From Axinella damicornis (Eukaryota; Porifera; Demospongiae; Axinellida; Axinellidae), in NCBI GenBank assembly GCA_963931865.1, contig OZ007509.1, positions 12,947,671 through 13,011,670 of the forward strand: 64,000 nt of DNA. The letters are read 5' to 3'. The first letter of the stretch is position 1. Each line of letters starts with the position of its first letter. This document shows, in pieces, positions 1 to 10,844 of the stretch. The notes under the pieces were generated by a model. That model was not told the DNA's origin and did no database searches. It worked only from the letters and a program-made list of their open reading frames with translations. Both the position numbers and the translations under genes were made by a program.

Positions 1-107
1 AGTGTAACACTTTGTGATGAAAAGGTGTTTAGCAGCTGTCCAGTTAGTTAGTGGTGACCCTGTGTGCATTTAGTACTATTATAGTGGCTTGCATAATATC
101 CAAACAG

Positions 108-2071
108 GTTACGTCATCCCAGCTGCTCCCCCTCCTCATCCTCTAGGTCGGTTTGTGCCTCATAACTCCAATGGGACAGTGCTGGCCACTGGGGGAGACA
201 GCAGGAAGGTGAACCTCTTGATTCTGGGACAGCCCACTGCACCTACAGTGAGTCTGATGCTTAGGTGTGTGTGTGCTGGTGACTCTGTGGTACATTAAAG
301 ACTCTTTTCTATATGTATGCATTATATTGCAGGAAATGTTTGGTGATTCATAAGTAAATTTCACCAGCAGTAATGTATTACCAAAAGCTATGCCCTCATG
401 TCAGAGGGGAATATTTCATCCCTACTTCATGGACGTATTCAGTGAAGCTTGCAGCCTCTTTCCCTAAAGTTCCATCATATCCTGAGCCACAGGAGTTTCC
501 TGGATTTCTTAGGTGGTACCAGCCTCGTGTCCAGTGTTCTCGCTAGAAATTTGTTCAAGAGGGGCACATAATGAGATTCATACTGATCAGTAACCTTGTG
601 AAGCCATGTATTTCAAGTGGTTGCTAAAAGTAATCAATGTGCAGAGGCTGGCAAAGGGCACATTGTGATTTTAGACCAGACCACAAAGGGCACATTAGAA
701 GCCCAAAGGGCACAGTGCCCTTCGGTAGAGGCCTAGCAAGAACACTGCTCTTGTCACCCTCACAAAATCACACCCAATCTTCCCCCGTGCACTGTACATC
801 TACTTCTTGCACTATAGTCTGACAACAGGGAACAAACACAACCACTATGCAATAGCCTTGTCTACACTCATCTGACTTCAGTACATAGCGAGGTGTTTTC
901 TAATCTTGTGTCGAAGTTTGTCGCTGTTTGGCTGACCAAATTTCTATTGTTGTCATGTAGTGCTGGGCGATATCAAAAATGTACCATCACGATATATTGT
1001 CACAAGTAATATCACGATATGACTATATAGTGACACCTAGCCCTAAATGATTGGGAATGGTGCCTTCCCTAGCCTCACTTGATTTTCCTTTCCCCTTCCG
1101 TGCAGGCCTGACTGCCTGGTACTCGCTCGGATGGTGCATTTTCAAATGGCTGTACAAGTTGTTTCATTTTAACTCGCGTACCACAATTTCCGACTTTCGC
1201 ATGTGGGGAGCTGTAGACCCTTGATCACCCAGCACTCATCGCTTTCTAGTCCGAAGTACCACCATACCGCTGCCTTTGCGTTAGGCCTGTCCACCAGTCG
1301 GTCTCCAGGGATATCGGAAGTACCTCCTCCTCGACAGGATCTGCTTCGAATTCGCTCTCCATTCGCTCTCCATTTTGCTCTCCATTTTGTCCCCATGTGG
1401 CGCGTTTGTGTGCGCATGTGCGTGAGGTAATATCGTGACCTTGATAATTATCGATAAGCCAGAAATCCGACGATATTGTTATCGAGTCAACTCAGTATCA
1501 CAATAAAAGAGAGATATCGAGATATCGCCCAGCACTATTGTTGTGTTGCATTTCAATTTTTTTAGCGACGCATAATTAGAGCGCCTACTTGCTGCTTTCT
1601 GATGCTGTAATGTTTGTGTTTTGTTACTAGCTGAATCACCCTCCCCCCTCCCCTCCCTCCTCCCTCTCTCCCTCCCTCCCTCCCTCCCCTCTCTCTGCCC
1701 TCCTTCCCCCCTCTCTCCCATCCTCCCTCCCCTCCATCCCTCTCTCCCATATTAATATCGTGTAACTATGTGTCTGAACTCTGAAGGAGGTGGGGACAAC
1801 TGACGAACGTGGAGTGTACCACCTCACAGATGTCTAGTGCAACTCTGGGTATACGTTGTCATGGAGGGTACTTGCTGCTTTCTGATGCTGTTATGTTTGT
1901 GTTTTGCTACTATAGCTAGCTGAATTCTGATTGGTTGCCTAGTGATAACTACCAATGATGTCTGCTGGACCAATCCGGCTGTGGGTGGGGCCAAGCCTCA
2001 CATATTCACACACACATACACACTATACACACACACTCACACATACACATTGTGTATGCGTGAGTACATGC

Positions 2072-2107
<36 letters not shown>

Positions 2108-2165
2108 CACACACACCATACTTACTCATATACACGCATACACACACACAGTACATATATATGCA

Positions 2166-2219
<54 letters not shown>

Positions 2220-2327
2220 ACACACACACACACACACACACCACACACACACACACACACACAGCCAGTTTTGATCTCCACCAACAATTTGAGCAGCCTC
2301 CCCTCCCCATCAACACCCGCTCCTTGA
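108..2327 (+). CDS. C-terminal two exons of an unidentified protein
   Basis: Two putative exons join in phase. Exon 108-247 follows an AG acceptor and ends at a GTGAGT donor; it encodes a Pro-rich stretch then GTVLATGGDSRKVNLLILG. Exon 2265-2327 follows a CACAG acceptor formed by the end of the CA microsatellite and encodes 20 residues (starting PVLISTNNL, ending PSTPAP) before a TGA. Both boundaries are phase 0, so the join stays open. The ATGGDSRKV portion looks WD-repeat-like, but I do not recognise the family. The intron would hold a hAT-like element, a pyrimidine tract and the microsatellite. Upstream exons would lie left of the window. A chance join cannot be excluded. Confidence 0.4.
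946..1544. mobile_element. hAT-like non-autonomous element
   Basis: The ends are inverted: AGTGCTGGGCGATATC near 959 and its reverse complement GATATCGCCCAGCACT ending at 1536. The 8-bp duplication ATTGTTGT lies at 946-953 and 1537-1544, which fits hAT target-site duplication, although the left end carries about five additional bases (CATGT) before the matching terminus. No transposase frame is present. A related left end, AGTGTTGGGCGATACTG, occurs at about 22725 in the MED12 intron. Confidence 0.7.
1584..1928. repeat. Direct repeat flanking a C/T-rich tract
   Basis: A ~55-bp segment at 1584-1640 (CTTGCTGCTTTCTGATGCTG...) is repeated with few changes at 1868-1928. Between the copies, 1636-1750 is an almost pure CCCTCC/CTCTCC tract. 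Nothing coding was seen. Confidence 0.7.
1988..2263. repeat. (CA)n microsatellite
   Basis: Interrupted CA dinucleotide repeat of about 275 bp. Its right edge supplies the ACACACAG acceptor of the putative last exon at 2265. Confidence 0.95.
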
Positions 2328-2330
2328 AAG

Positions 2331-4370
2331 GTGAATTACCTCACCATCATCACTCTCCCTGGAACTGTCCCCGTCTCCCCTCATACGAGGAGATAACGTC
2401 CCCCAGGAGGTGGTGGTCGAGACCAACAGTGTACAACATGGGTTTAATAGGAGGTGGTCAACCCACTCACTTTAGCTGCAGCTAGTGTCTTGCAGATTAT
2501 GGAGTATGGAAATGAGTTGATTCTTGTTCACCTTTTGCATCGTGTTTTGCAGAAATTTAAACTCCTTGCATGTGACTAGCACTGCAGTGACATGTAGTGC
2601 TGTCAATATATCCTGCAAACATTTTCAGCTCACCATAATCATTTGTGTCAGGAATCTTAGTCTGTTGAGCTAGACTAATTTCTCTCACTCAGGAAGTTGA
2701 GGGCGGGACATAGTTGTCATAACTTCTGCAATACAAGACATTAGTCTATAGCTCAATAATAATTGATGTGTAAGGAAATCCAAGCGACGCTACGTCTGAT
2801 GCAATTGTGCAACACTTTAATAGGATGTGCTTGGGTGAAGTATAGGTGGGGGGTTGGGGCTCCACCCACCCACCTACACTATGTGGACAGAATGTCAAAT
2901 GATCTGTAGGATGTCAAATGATCTGCCACTCTCAGCTCTATGGTGTACATCACCAAGCTGCATGCAAGTGCTGTAGTGATGGATTTGGTTGTGGGTGACC
3001 ACATCACAACCTGGTACCCTTCGTGGGACTACTCTAGCTGCTGTAGGTGCTCTAGATTTGCAGTGTTCTGTTCTTGCATGCTTGACAAGCCATTGACAAC
3101 GCATGGAAACCATAATTCCTCAGTTGGCATTAGAACTGATGTAATATAATCATGATGATCGAAGTTTTCATGTATCCAGTTAGAAATTGTTTCTGTAGCT
3201 ACAGGTTACCCTTATCATAGGTGCATGTGGGAAACCAGTCAATAACTTCTGATGAAGTGGAATATTGACATCAGTCCAAGTAACGGCTACATTTGATACA
3301 TTGTTCTACAGGTTAGATGACATTCTATGCAGGTCAACATGTTTGCAGCCACACGGCAGCCATTAAAGCTTCTTCCTCTACATAGCTAGCTGTACAGCTG
3401 CAGTTTCAGTCAAACAGGGTAGCTTTTAGAGTGACAAAATCTAGATAAAACAATCACAGCAAACATGCAGATCAAAGCGGCATCTGAAGGAGCATGTAAC
3501 GATATCCATTCGATGACAGCTTCAATCAACTTTTGGCAAAACAAGGAACTGATCTTAGAGACATAATTATGCAAATTCAAGACAAGGAGACCAGGAAAAA
3601 GAGAGAGAGACGTGCAATGGCAACTTCACAGGAAGGATGAACATATCAGATCTAGTTCTTCAAAATGGGCAAGGGTCATGCAGCTGTTTCACAGTCCCAA
3701 GGCAAAGCTACCCAAGTCCCGATCAGAAGACCGGATCAAACCAACTGTGGATTATTATAGTTCAGCAGGTGCTTCTTATATGTTCCCATCAGGCACAACA
3801 CAGAAAACTATAGCTGAAATGGAGGAAGTCACTGGCAGTGTTTAGGTTGAAACAAGGGAAGAACTTACTAGACAAATGACAGAACTTGCAGATAAATTGC
3901 AACTGCAATTTTTATTTTGATGGGAAAGGGTGAAATTGCTACCATCAAAATACAGCATTGAGGAGAACAAAGCAGCTCAATTGTGTAGGAGTTAATGCTG
4001 TTAGTGCAATGGCCTGGGTTCACATATGCAACTGCACTGTAGAGGGAAAGGTACAAGATCACACAGAGAAATGTGAACTAGATAATTATAATTATTTGGA
4101 TGTACAATTAGGTGTGCATAACAAGTACTATAGAGTGCATTATTGTTCTAACTTGAGATTCAACTGAACACCAGCTGACCAACTGGAGAGGACCGAGGAG
4201 AGGCCTCATGTGCACCTGCTCATTCCGCTATCACATCATCTCTCAATTGGTCAATCTCCCAGCTGTGTCTTGACTCTGCATATTGCCTCAAGTGACTCCA
4301 CCTGGGTAGCCAGTTTCCGTTTTTCTAGTTGCACAAACAATGCCGGAAGAAAGTGCTTAAGTGTCTCATA
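2331..4370. other. Non-coding stretch without recognisable gene
   Basis: No convincing gene found. An open plus-strand stretch at 3612-3845 (77 codons, Lys/Arg/Ser-rich) lacks splice support and family resemblance; it may be a decayed element. The rest has short ORFs only. Confidence 0.5.
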
Positions 4371-4377
4371 ATTACCT

Positions 4378-4640
4378 TACCACAAGCGATCACCAGAGTG
4401 TACCACTAGTAGGCCACCAGCGATCACCACAGTACCACTAGTAGGCAACCAGCGATCACCACAGTGTACCACTAGTAGGCCATCAGTGATCCCTATAGCC
4501 TAGAGTGTACCACTAGTAGACCACCAGCAATCACCAGTGTGTACCACTAGTAGGCCACAAGCGATCACCAGTGGTACTGTGGTGATCGCTTGTGGTCTAC
4601 TAGTGGTACACTCTGGTGATCACTGGTGGCCTACTAGCAG
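4378..4640. repeat. Tandem repeat ending in an inverted copy (hairpin)
   Basis: About six copies of a ~33-35-bp unit containing GCGATCACCA and GTACCACTAGTAGGCCAC run left to right from 4378. From about 4574 the unit reappears in reverse orientation, so the last direct copy and the first inverted copies can form a long hairpin with a loop of under 10 nt. One more related unit sits at 10807-10842, at the left border of the large satellite. Confidence 0.85.
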
Positions 4641-4703
4641 AACACTCTTGATGATAGCCTTCCTGCACAATAAAATGCACTAATGTATTATGCTCCCACT
4701 TCC

Positions 4704-4753
4704 TAGCCTCGTTCCCAGGTCTCTGCCCAGATTTTATCTCGGGGACGAGGCTA
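4704..4753. mobile_element. 50-bp mini-MITE, TAGCCTCG family
   Basis: The element starts TAGCCTCGTTCCCAGG and ends GGGGACGAGGCTA, giving inverted TAGCCTCG termini. The 9 bp on the left (CCCACTTCC, 4695-4703) and on the right (CCCACCTCC, 4754-4762) differ at one position, consistent with a 9-bp target duplication. It belongs with the elements at 19572 and 30437. Confidence 0.7.
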
Positions 4754-4909
4754 CCCACCTCCCACACACAGGATCAATCACAGGCATAGGCTATGAATTT
4801 CAACAATATGAAAGCTCTCCCATTAAAATGCCTACTTTCTCAGCTGTCTTTGCTGGCGTATCAGGAGGCTGAAGGCAGCGATGTCCTTCAACTATGATGC
4901 AAAGCAGCT

Positions 4910-5690
4910 GGAAGAGGAGGAGGGAGGATAGGGGGAGGAGGGAGGATAGGGGGAGGAGGAGGGAGGATGGGGGCAGGAGGAGGGAGGATGGGGGGAGAAA
5001 AGGAAGGAAGGGCATGATTTAGGGTCACATATTAGGAAGACGATAATTAGAAAATGATCAAACTACACCCACCTTTCCTAGGGGCAGATCTTCAGAGCCG
5101 GCAGGCACAAGGATCTTGGCAGGGTAGCCATCTGAGGGGCACTCCATATCCACGGTGGCTTTGTCTGGCTCCACCAGTGCCAGCACATCGCCCTAGTCTC
5201 ACACACTTCCTTTCCCTCTTGCTTCCCCCAACTGAATTGTTCCAGTGTCCATGGTGGGAGAAAGGACTGGTAGCTTTACGGGAGGGAGGGAGGGAGGGAG
5301 GGAGGGAGGGAGGGAGGGAGGGAGGGAGGGGGGAGGGAGGGAGGGGGGAGGGAGGGAGGGAGGGGGGGAGGGAGAGAGGGAGGGAGGGAGGGAGGGAGGG
5401 AGGGAGGGAGGGAGGGAGAGGGAGGGAGGGGGGAGGGAGGGAGGGAGGGGGGGAGGGAGAGAGGGAGGGAGGGAGGGAGGGAGGGAGGGAGGGAGGGAGG
5501 GAGGGAGGGAGGGAGGGGGGGAGGGAGGGGGGGAGGGAGAGAGGGAGGGAGGGAGGGAGGGAGGGAGGGAGGGAGGGAGGGAGGGAGGGAGGGAGGAGGA
5601 GAGGGGAGGTAGGGATGAAAGGGAGGGTGGGAGAGGGAAACAGGGGAGGGAAGAAAAGAGGGAGGAAGGGGAAGGTGAGAGGGGGTGACG
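4910..5690. repeat. Purine-rich GGA and GGGA tracts
   Basis: 4910-5000 is a GGAGGA-rich tract; 5279-5595 is a nearly pure (GGGA)n array with GGGGGGA interruptions, followed by degenerate purine sequence to 5690. Long ORFs here on either strand are artefacts of the repeat. Runs of three or more G every four bases make intramolecular G-quadruplexes likely. Confidence 0.95.
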
Positions 5691-5997
5691 TTTTCACGTG
5701 CTGGGCAGCAGCAGTCCTGGAGGATGCATGAAACAAGAGACATGCATGTCATTCACTGACATCAAACATTTATATTGGACATTCAAATTTGGGTGCCGAA
5801 GTATGCATGGTTTTCCATACAGGGACACAAGTTAACACACTGGTCAAGAGTGCATGAAGACATCATATGTGCTACTGCAATGATGATGATGTCATCATGC
5901 ACTGTTGTACTGGCGGTGGGTCATATATAATCCAAGAGGTTTGGCATAGACATGTTGGAGCATTCTCTAGCTAGCTACATGTGTAGCTTGCCTGCAC

Positions 5998-6198
5998 TTA
6001 AGGACCAACCTTTGCTGTTTCAATCAAATGGCTCAAGTCATATACTTCAGATTCAGGAGCATTGCAATAGGATGTGAATTTTAGCCCACACACACTGCAA
6101 GTGCTGTTGGGATTCAGAATTGGATTGGGGAACCTGTTGAAGAGTTTTTTTGCATTAGTTTTGTCATCAGAATCTAGCAACGGTTGCTCGGGTGCCAT
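5998..6198 (-). CDS. Small uncharacterised ORF with Cys pairs
   Basis: A 66-codon ORF starts at an AACATGG context and stops at TAA. Near the N-terminus it has the acidic dileucine-like stretch EQPLLDSDD; in the middle it has a C-x2-C pair (CSVCGLKF) followed by YCNAPESEVYDL. It may be a complete small protein or the first coding exon of a larger gene. A weak donor (AAG/GTTGGT) occurs just before the stop. I do not recognise the family. No supporting neighbour was found. Confidence 0.35.
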   Translation of the reverse strand: MAPEQPLLDSDDKTNAKKLFNRFPNPILNPNSTCSVCGLKFTSYCNAPESEVYDLSHLIETAKVGP

Positions 6199-6199
6199 G

Positions 6200-7095
6200 T
6201 TGAGAACACAATGCAGCAGTGCATAAGGCCAGTGTTTCCAGGCTCTGTCATGCTGTAAGTAGTATGAACATTCTAAAGCTCCAATCTAAGCAACTACATG
6301 TACTTCAGTACAAAATGTAAGTTCAAGCAAAATCTTCATTGTTTATTCATTCCCGGGCTACAGCCACAGCCAAATTTGAGGCTAGAATGAATGGAAATCA
6401 CCCGGCATTACACTGCAGTTGCAACATCATAATATGGAACCTCTACGACAAATTGGTACCCATGATGGCAGATTACGGGGGGGGGGGGGGGGTCACTCTG
6501 AAATTGCACCACAGTCACAGCTGAACTGCAACCATGCATCTTTATCCATATACTATAAGGAAGGGTGGAGTCGCTGAGGAGCACATAGCGCGACGCTCAT
6601 AAGCTCCTGAGTCGCTGCACAATCTCAAAAGAGCTGGTCAAAGTTTGACCAACGGTCACAGCTGTGACTAGAGTGGGAGGGCCTGGGAAGGAGGCTAGGG
6701 AAATCTACCTATAGGCCATAGAAGTCAACTGGAAGGGATGGAAGAAGAGGACACCTACCCAATTGCAAGGTTGACTGGGAAGAGCTAGCTGATGGTTGCG
6801 AGTGGGCCGTCTGACGTCACGACCAGTCTCTTCAGTGTAATAGTAAGACTTACTCCGCCGCCTCATGGTTAGTTTTTCCAGGTTCAGAGTTAGTAGGGAT
6901 GGCGACTCCACTGCTTTTGGCATGCTAGCTCACCACTACTAGTACTGGCACTACAGCGCGCGCCGGATAGCGCCGCGCGCCGTGAGCTAGACTCGATCGA
7001 CCATGCATGGTCGACTAGCCCCACCTCCTGTACGAGACATTTTCAGGTGGGAGTGGCTGCAGATGCTGAGATAGCAACGTCATGAACTGCAAAGT
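6200..7095. other. Intergenic stretch with G run and CpG-rich patch
   Basis: Contains a 15-base G run at about 6478, the weak copy GCCTGGGAAGGAGGCTA near 6683, and a CpG-dense patch at 6955-6985 (GCGCGCGCCGGATAGCGCC). That patch may be promoter-like or a repeat. A minus-strand open stretch at 6705-6923 has no recognisable family. Confidence 0.4.
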
Positions 7096-8650
7096 ATGGT
7101 TGACATCGAGTACGAAGACAAGCAGTACATGATGGCAACTGACAGTGGCGGGCATGATTTTAAGTTTATCGTGACCCCGGATGACCTTGTTTGTGTCATC
7201 TGCCACCTTGTGGCTCGTGATCCCCAGCAGGTAGGCTGTTGTGGGAAAATATTCTGCAAATCCTGCATCAGTCGAGGAAGCGAGGCAGAGGATGATTACG
7301 TGCCCTAACTGCAGTCAGATTGCAAACACCTTTGCTGATCAGCGAAGCGCACGCCATGGAAGTCAAGTCTCTGAAGATTAGCTGCAAGAACGAGGAACAT
7401 GGTTGTACATGTATGTGGGTGGGCAGGCTCGAGGATTATGACAGCCATGACAGCCAGTGTGAATATGCCCAGGTGGACTGTCCCAACAACTGTTCAGAGC
7501 AAGTGCTGAAATGTGACTTGCAAAATCACCTTGAGAGCACTTGTCCACTGCACATGGTTGAGTGTGAGACAGGCAAAGAGCTCAAGTAGACATGCAGAGC
7601 CATCTTGGTTTATGTCCAGATGCAACCGTCCCAACAAGTGTGATGAGGGTAACCTCTTACAACGTCAGCTCGATCCCAGCCCATCATATAATGTGCCCAA
7701 AGGAGCTTGTCACTTGTAAGTATTCTGAAGCAGGCTGTAATGTTAACGTTGTTTCGACAAGATTTACAGATACATGTCTCTGAAAGCACTGAACATCACC
7801 TCAATCTTGCAATGGGAAAGATTTAAACTCTGAAGCGACATCTTCGGGATGCTGAAGAAAAGAATAGGACCCAGCCTGTGACTTTCAAGATGTCTCATTT
7901 TGCTGAGAAAAAGAATGATTCAGAGTGGATCAGCCCTACATTCTATACAGTATCACAACTGGAGGCTACAAAATGCGTCTAAGGGTGCATCCAAATGACA
8001 ATTCTGCTAAATTGTGCACATTTGTCAGCTTTCATAGCCCTTGTGTATGGTGAAAATGATGACGAACTTACGTGGCCCTTCAGAGGTGAAGTCACTATCC
8101 TATCCAGCAAGTTCTAAATCAGCGTAATGATGTTCAACAGCATTCATACCAATGTTGTTTTAGTTAACTAAAACTAAAACTATTATGCATTTTAGTATGG
8201 CATATTTCACTTTAGTAATTAAAACTAAAACTAAAATGAGGACTGTCTCAGTCTGTTAATTAAAACTACAACTAAACTAGAATGAAAATCACCCAAAAAT
8301 GGTGGTTACTAAAACTAAAAGAGCCTTTACTAACCCTTTTGAGATTTAGTAATTAAAACTAAAACTAAACTAAACAATGCGACTTCTACCTAATTAAAAC
8401 CATAAACTAAACTATTTCAGTTTTAGATAACTAAAACAACATTGATTCATACACATGCCACGTCAGAGACACAACTCACTCCGCGGCCGATTGTACTAAT
8501 TGAATGACTACAGTTCATGAGATGAACACAGGGTGGGGAGCTCGGAACTTTATGTCACACGAGCTCCTAGAAATTTAGTCTGCTAGAACATCTTACTGCA
8601 ATTGAGGACAACTGCCTGTACTTTAGAATCTCAGAGTCAAAGGTGGCCTT
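7096..8650 (+). pseudogene. RING-TRAF-MATH pseudogene, intronless
   Basis: Translated pieces follow the order of a TRAF-type E3 ligase. A RING finger (LVCVICHLVARDPQQVGCCG ... FCKSCI) is followed after a frameshift by CPNC. Next come TRAF-type zinc fingers (CKNEEHGCTCMWVGRLEDY, CEYAQVDCPNNCSEQVLKC). The C-terminal MATH/TRAF domain shows VTFKMSHFAEKK, DELTWPFRGEVTI, LNQRNDVQQHSY and finally EDNCLYFRISESKV. At least four breaks are visible: near 7297, near 7350, the stop/shift at 7587, and shifts near 7780-7830 and 7960-8000. A hAT MITE (8150-8444) splits the MATH domain. No intron is needed to read all domains, so it may be a retro-copy or a decayed single-exon paralogue. An intact family member would bind receptor tails through MATH and ubiquitinate via RING. 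Confidence 0.85.
8142..8452. mobile_element. 295-bp hAT MITE inserted in the TRAF pseudogene
   Basis: The element at 8150-8444 has perfect 17-bp inverted ends: CAATGTTGTTTTAGTTA on the left and TAACTAAAACAACATTG on the right. It is flanked by a perfect 8-bp duplication ATTCATAC (8142-8149 and 8445-8452). The inside is AT-rich AACTAAAACTAAAAC repeats with no ORF. Removing the element and one duplication restores the MATH reading QQHSYTCHVRDTTHS, so the target sequence is identified. Confidence 0.93.
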
Positions 8651-8982
8651 GTCCCCCCTTTTGCAATCATGGTTGATCTGTTCACAGAGTGACAATCACT
8701 AAACATAATTATGCATAATACTTGTGACCGATACCAGGAGCCGCCTAGGTGTGTTCTGACAAGCTAGCTTATAATATTATAGCTAGTGGTGTAAATATTT
8801 AGCCGTCATCTCAGTCTATCCTACATGTAGTCATTCGTTCTATAAGGGAAGTGTACACATATCTGTATTATAACCACACTGCATGCAAGTCACATGCATG
8901 TAGCATGGAGGGGAGGTTACCAGTATGAGCATTAGATATCATGGCCTGCACAAACAACTATCATGGTGTGCACATACAACTA

Positions 8983-10493
8983 TCACAGAAGCATTGTTGA
9001 TGGATTCTCCACGAGAGATTTGAGGGAGGCTAGCCGCTGCGCTCCTACAGCTCCATCCAGAACTCTGTGGTCACAACTGAGAGTGACTGTCATCATGTTA
9101 GCAACACGGTACCTGGAGGGAGGGGGAAGGGAGATGATTGATGCGTTGATACTTCAACAAGTGATCACACGTGCACTCAGCCTACCTCTTCACACTCTCT
9201 TCATCAACAATCAGCCTCTTTTCACTGGCTTCTGCAAGAGATAGAGAGAGGATATATGCTAGTCTCAGCATTGCTTGACAGGAGGGTTCAAGCCACACCT
9301 CTGCCAAAACCACTGAACTAAAATGATTCAGTTCAGAGACCTCAATCTAGTCTTGCTCTCTGGCCATCTGCCAGTTACTGTAGCATGCAGTACCGAATAC
9401 CTGGCATAGAGTAACTTAACATGCATGGATACTTGGAGGTGAAAACAAAGAGGGGAATCAACAGTCACACTCTGCAAGTTACACACGCAAGGCAAAGAAG
9501 TGTGTCCGATGCCCAACTCACCTGTGAGCGGTTGATGACAGCAGCAAATTGCTTGACACCATACATGCCCAGGTTGGATAACGTGAATGTGCCTCCCTGG
9601 AACTCGTGAGGCAGGAGCCTTCCGATTCTTGCCCGCTCTGTGAGTACATGGATATTTGCACTGATTGTCTTCAGACCCTGTGGTAATGATGAGCATGTGA
9701 GGGATGGAGGGAGGGAGGGAGCGAGGGAGGGAGAGAGGGAGGGAGGGAGGGCAGGCCTGTAGGAAGCAATTTTAGTTTGGTCAGGCGGAGAGGGCTTTGA
9801 GCGATGAAATAGTGGCTGCGCAATGGCGCGCGCAGCGTGCTAGCCGAGAATTGGAGCAAGCGCGCGAAGCGCGTCGCATAGGGGGGTCTGGGGGCCGTCT
9901 CCCAGGAAAATTTTGAATTTTAGACCTTCTGAGATCGTTTCTGGTGCAATCTTGGGATGAAACTGTAAGATTCAACAACTTGAAAAGTCAGACTGAGCAT
10001 ATTATTGGTCTGGCGGCCGCCGCACCTGCCGCACCTATTCCTACGGCCCTGGAGGGAGGGAGGGAGGGAGGGAGGGAGGAAGGGAGGGGAGGGGGAAGGG
10101 AGGGAGGGGGGAGTGAGGAGAGAGGGAGGGACAGGGAGGGAGGGAGGGAGGGTCAGAGGGAGGGCAGGAGGGAGAGAGGGAGAGCGAGGGAGTAGTGGAG
10201 ATGAGGGAAGAGGGGAGAGTAAGGGGTGGAGACTGAGGCCTCAATTACACTGTCAGTTAGTGACTGCTACTAGATCAAAACTGTTAGGACTGCATTAACA
10301 AACTAAACCCAAAAACCTTTAGGCCCCAACCACAGAGGAAGCCTGGGAACAAGGCTATGCACGGGTAGGTCTAGTTCAAGCTCAAGTTCCAGCGGTGAGT
10401 TGTCCCTCTCACCTTGATGTCAGCAGACGTGACAATAGGTGTGATCAGCCCTTTTTCTGTACTCACAGCCACACTGACGTCAACGTTGTGGTG

Positions 10494-10494
<1 letters not shown>
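8983..10494 (-). CDS. DLAT: Dihydrolipoamide acetyltransferase (PDH E2), C-terminal catalytic exons
   Basis: E2 transfers acetyl groups from lipoyl domains to CoA in the mitochondrial pyruvate dehydrogenase complex. Four minus-strand exons fit the catalytic domain. Exon 10413-10494 gives NVDVSVAVSTEKGLITPIV. Exon 9522-9677 (phase 0, 52 codons) includes LLPHEFQGGTFTLSNLGMYG. A short exon around 9187-9232 gives EASEKRLIVDEESVKR. The last exon, 8983-9112, includes TVTLSCDHRVLDGAVGAQ and ends TMLL-stop. The active-site DHRxxDG motif is intact. The usual ACILAVG strand between the second and third of these exons was not found, so one small exon is missed or missing. All lipoyl and E1/E3-binding parts are absent; upstream lies the satellite. 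The acceptor at 10495 is formed by a CA repeat. Confidence 0.88.
9751..10053. mobile_element. GC-rich MITE-like element inside a DLAT intron
   Basis: The left end, CAGGCCTGTAGGAA (9751), is an imperfect inverted match to the right end, whose reverse complement begins CAGGGCCGTAGGAA (10053). The interior contains GCGCGAAGCGCG and AGGGGGGTCTGGGGGCC followed by AAATTTTGAATTTTAGA. It sits within a GGGA repeat (9708-9750 and 10054-10200), so any target duplication cannot be told from the repeat. Confidence 0.6.
10054..10210. repeat. (GGGA)n tract in DLAT intron
   Basis: Interrupted GGGA/GGGAGA repeat of about 150 bp, continuous in type with 9708-9750 on the other side of the inserted element. ORFs here are repeat artefacts. 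Confidence 0.9.
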
Positions 10495-10531
<37 letters not shown>

Positions 10532-10699
10532 TGTGTGTGTGGTGTGTGTGTGTGGTATGTGTGTGTGGTGTGTGTGTGCAGGTGTATGGTGTGTGTGTGT
10601 ATGTGTCTGCAAGAAGAAAGAAGGTACAAACAGACTACACTGATGTCAGTGTATACAGACTACAAGTGTGGGGAGCAAAAGGGAACATCACAATTCAGC

Positions 10700-10739
<40 letters not shown>

Positions 10740-10785
10740 CACACACACACACACCACATACACATACAAACAAACTCACACCTAC
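10495..10785. repeat. (GT)n, poly-C and (CA)n low-complexity cluster
   Basis: 10495-10608 is a GT-rich microsatellite; 10703-10737 is an uninterrupted C run of about 35; 10740-10785 is CA-rich. On the minus strand the GT repeat reads as CA and ends in the CACAG acceptor of the DLAT exon at 10494. Confidence 0.95.
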
Positions 10786-10844
10786 AGATGAAATCCCCCA
10801 TCCAACAATCACCAGAGTGTAACACTGGTAGGCCACAAGCACGT

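Noticed and set aside
5054..5752. Long Gly/Arg/Glu-rich and Pro/Ser/Leu-rich ORFs (up to 225 codons)
   Set aside because: They are translations of the (GGGA)n repeat in different frames.
7096..8650. Reading the TRAF copy as an expressed multi-exon gene
   Set aside because: No GT-AG pairs at the frame changes, and a transposon with clean duplications interrupts the last domain.
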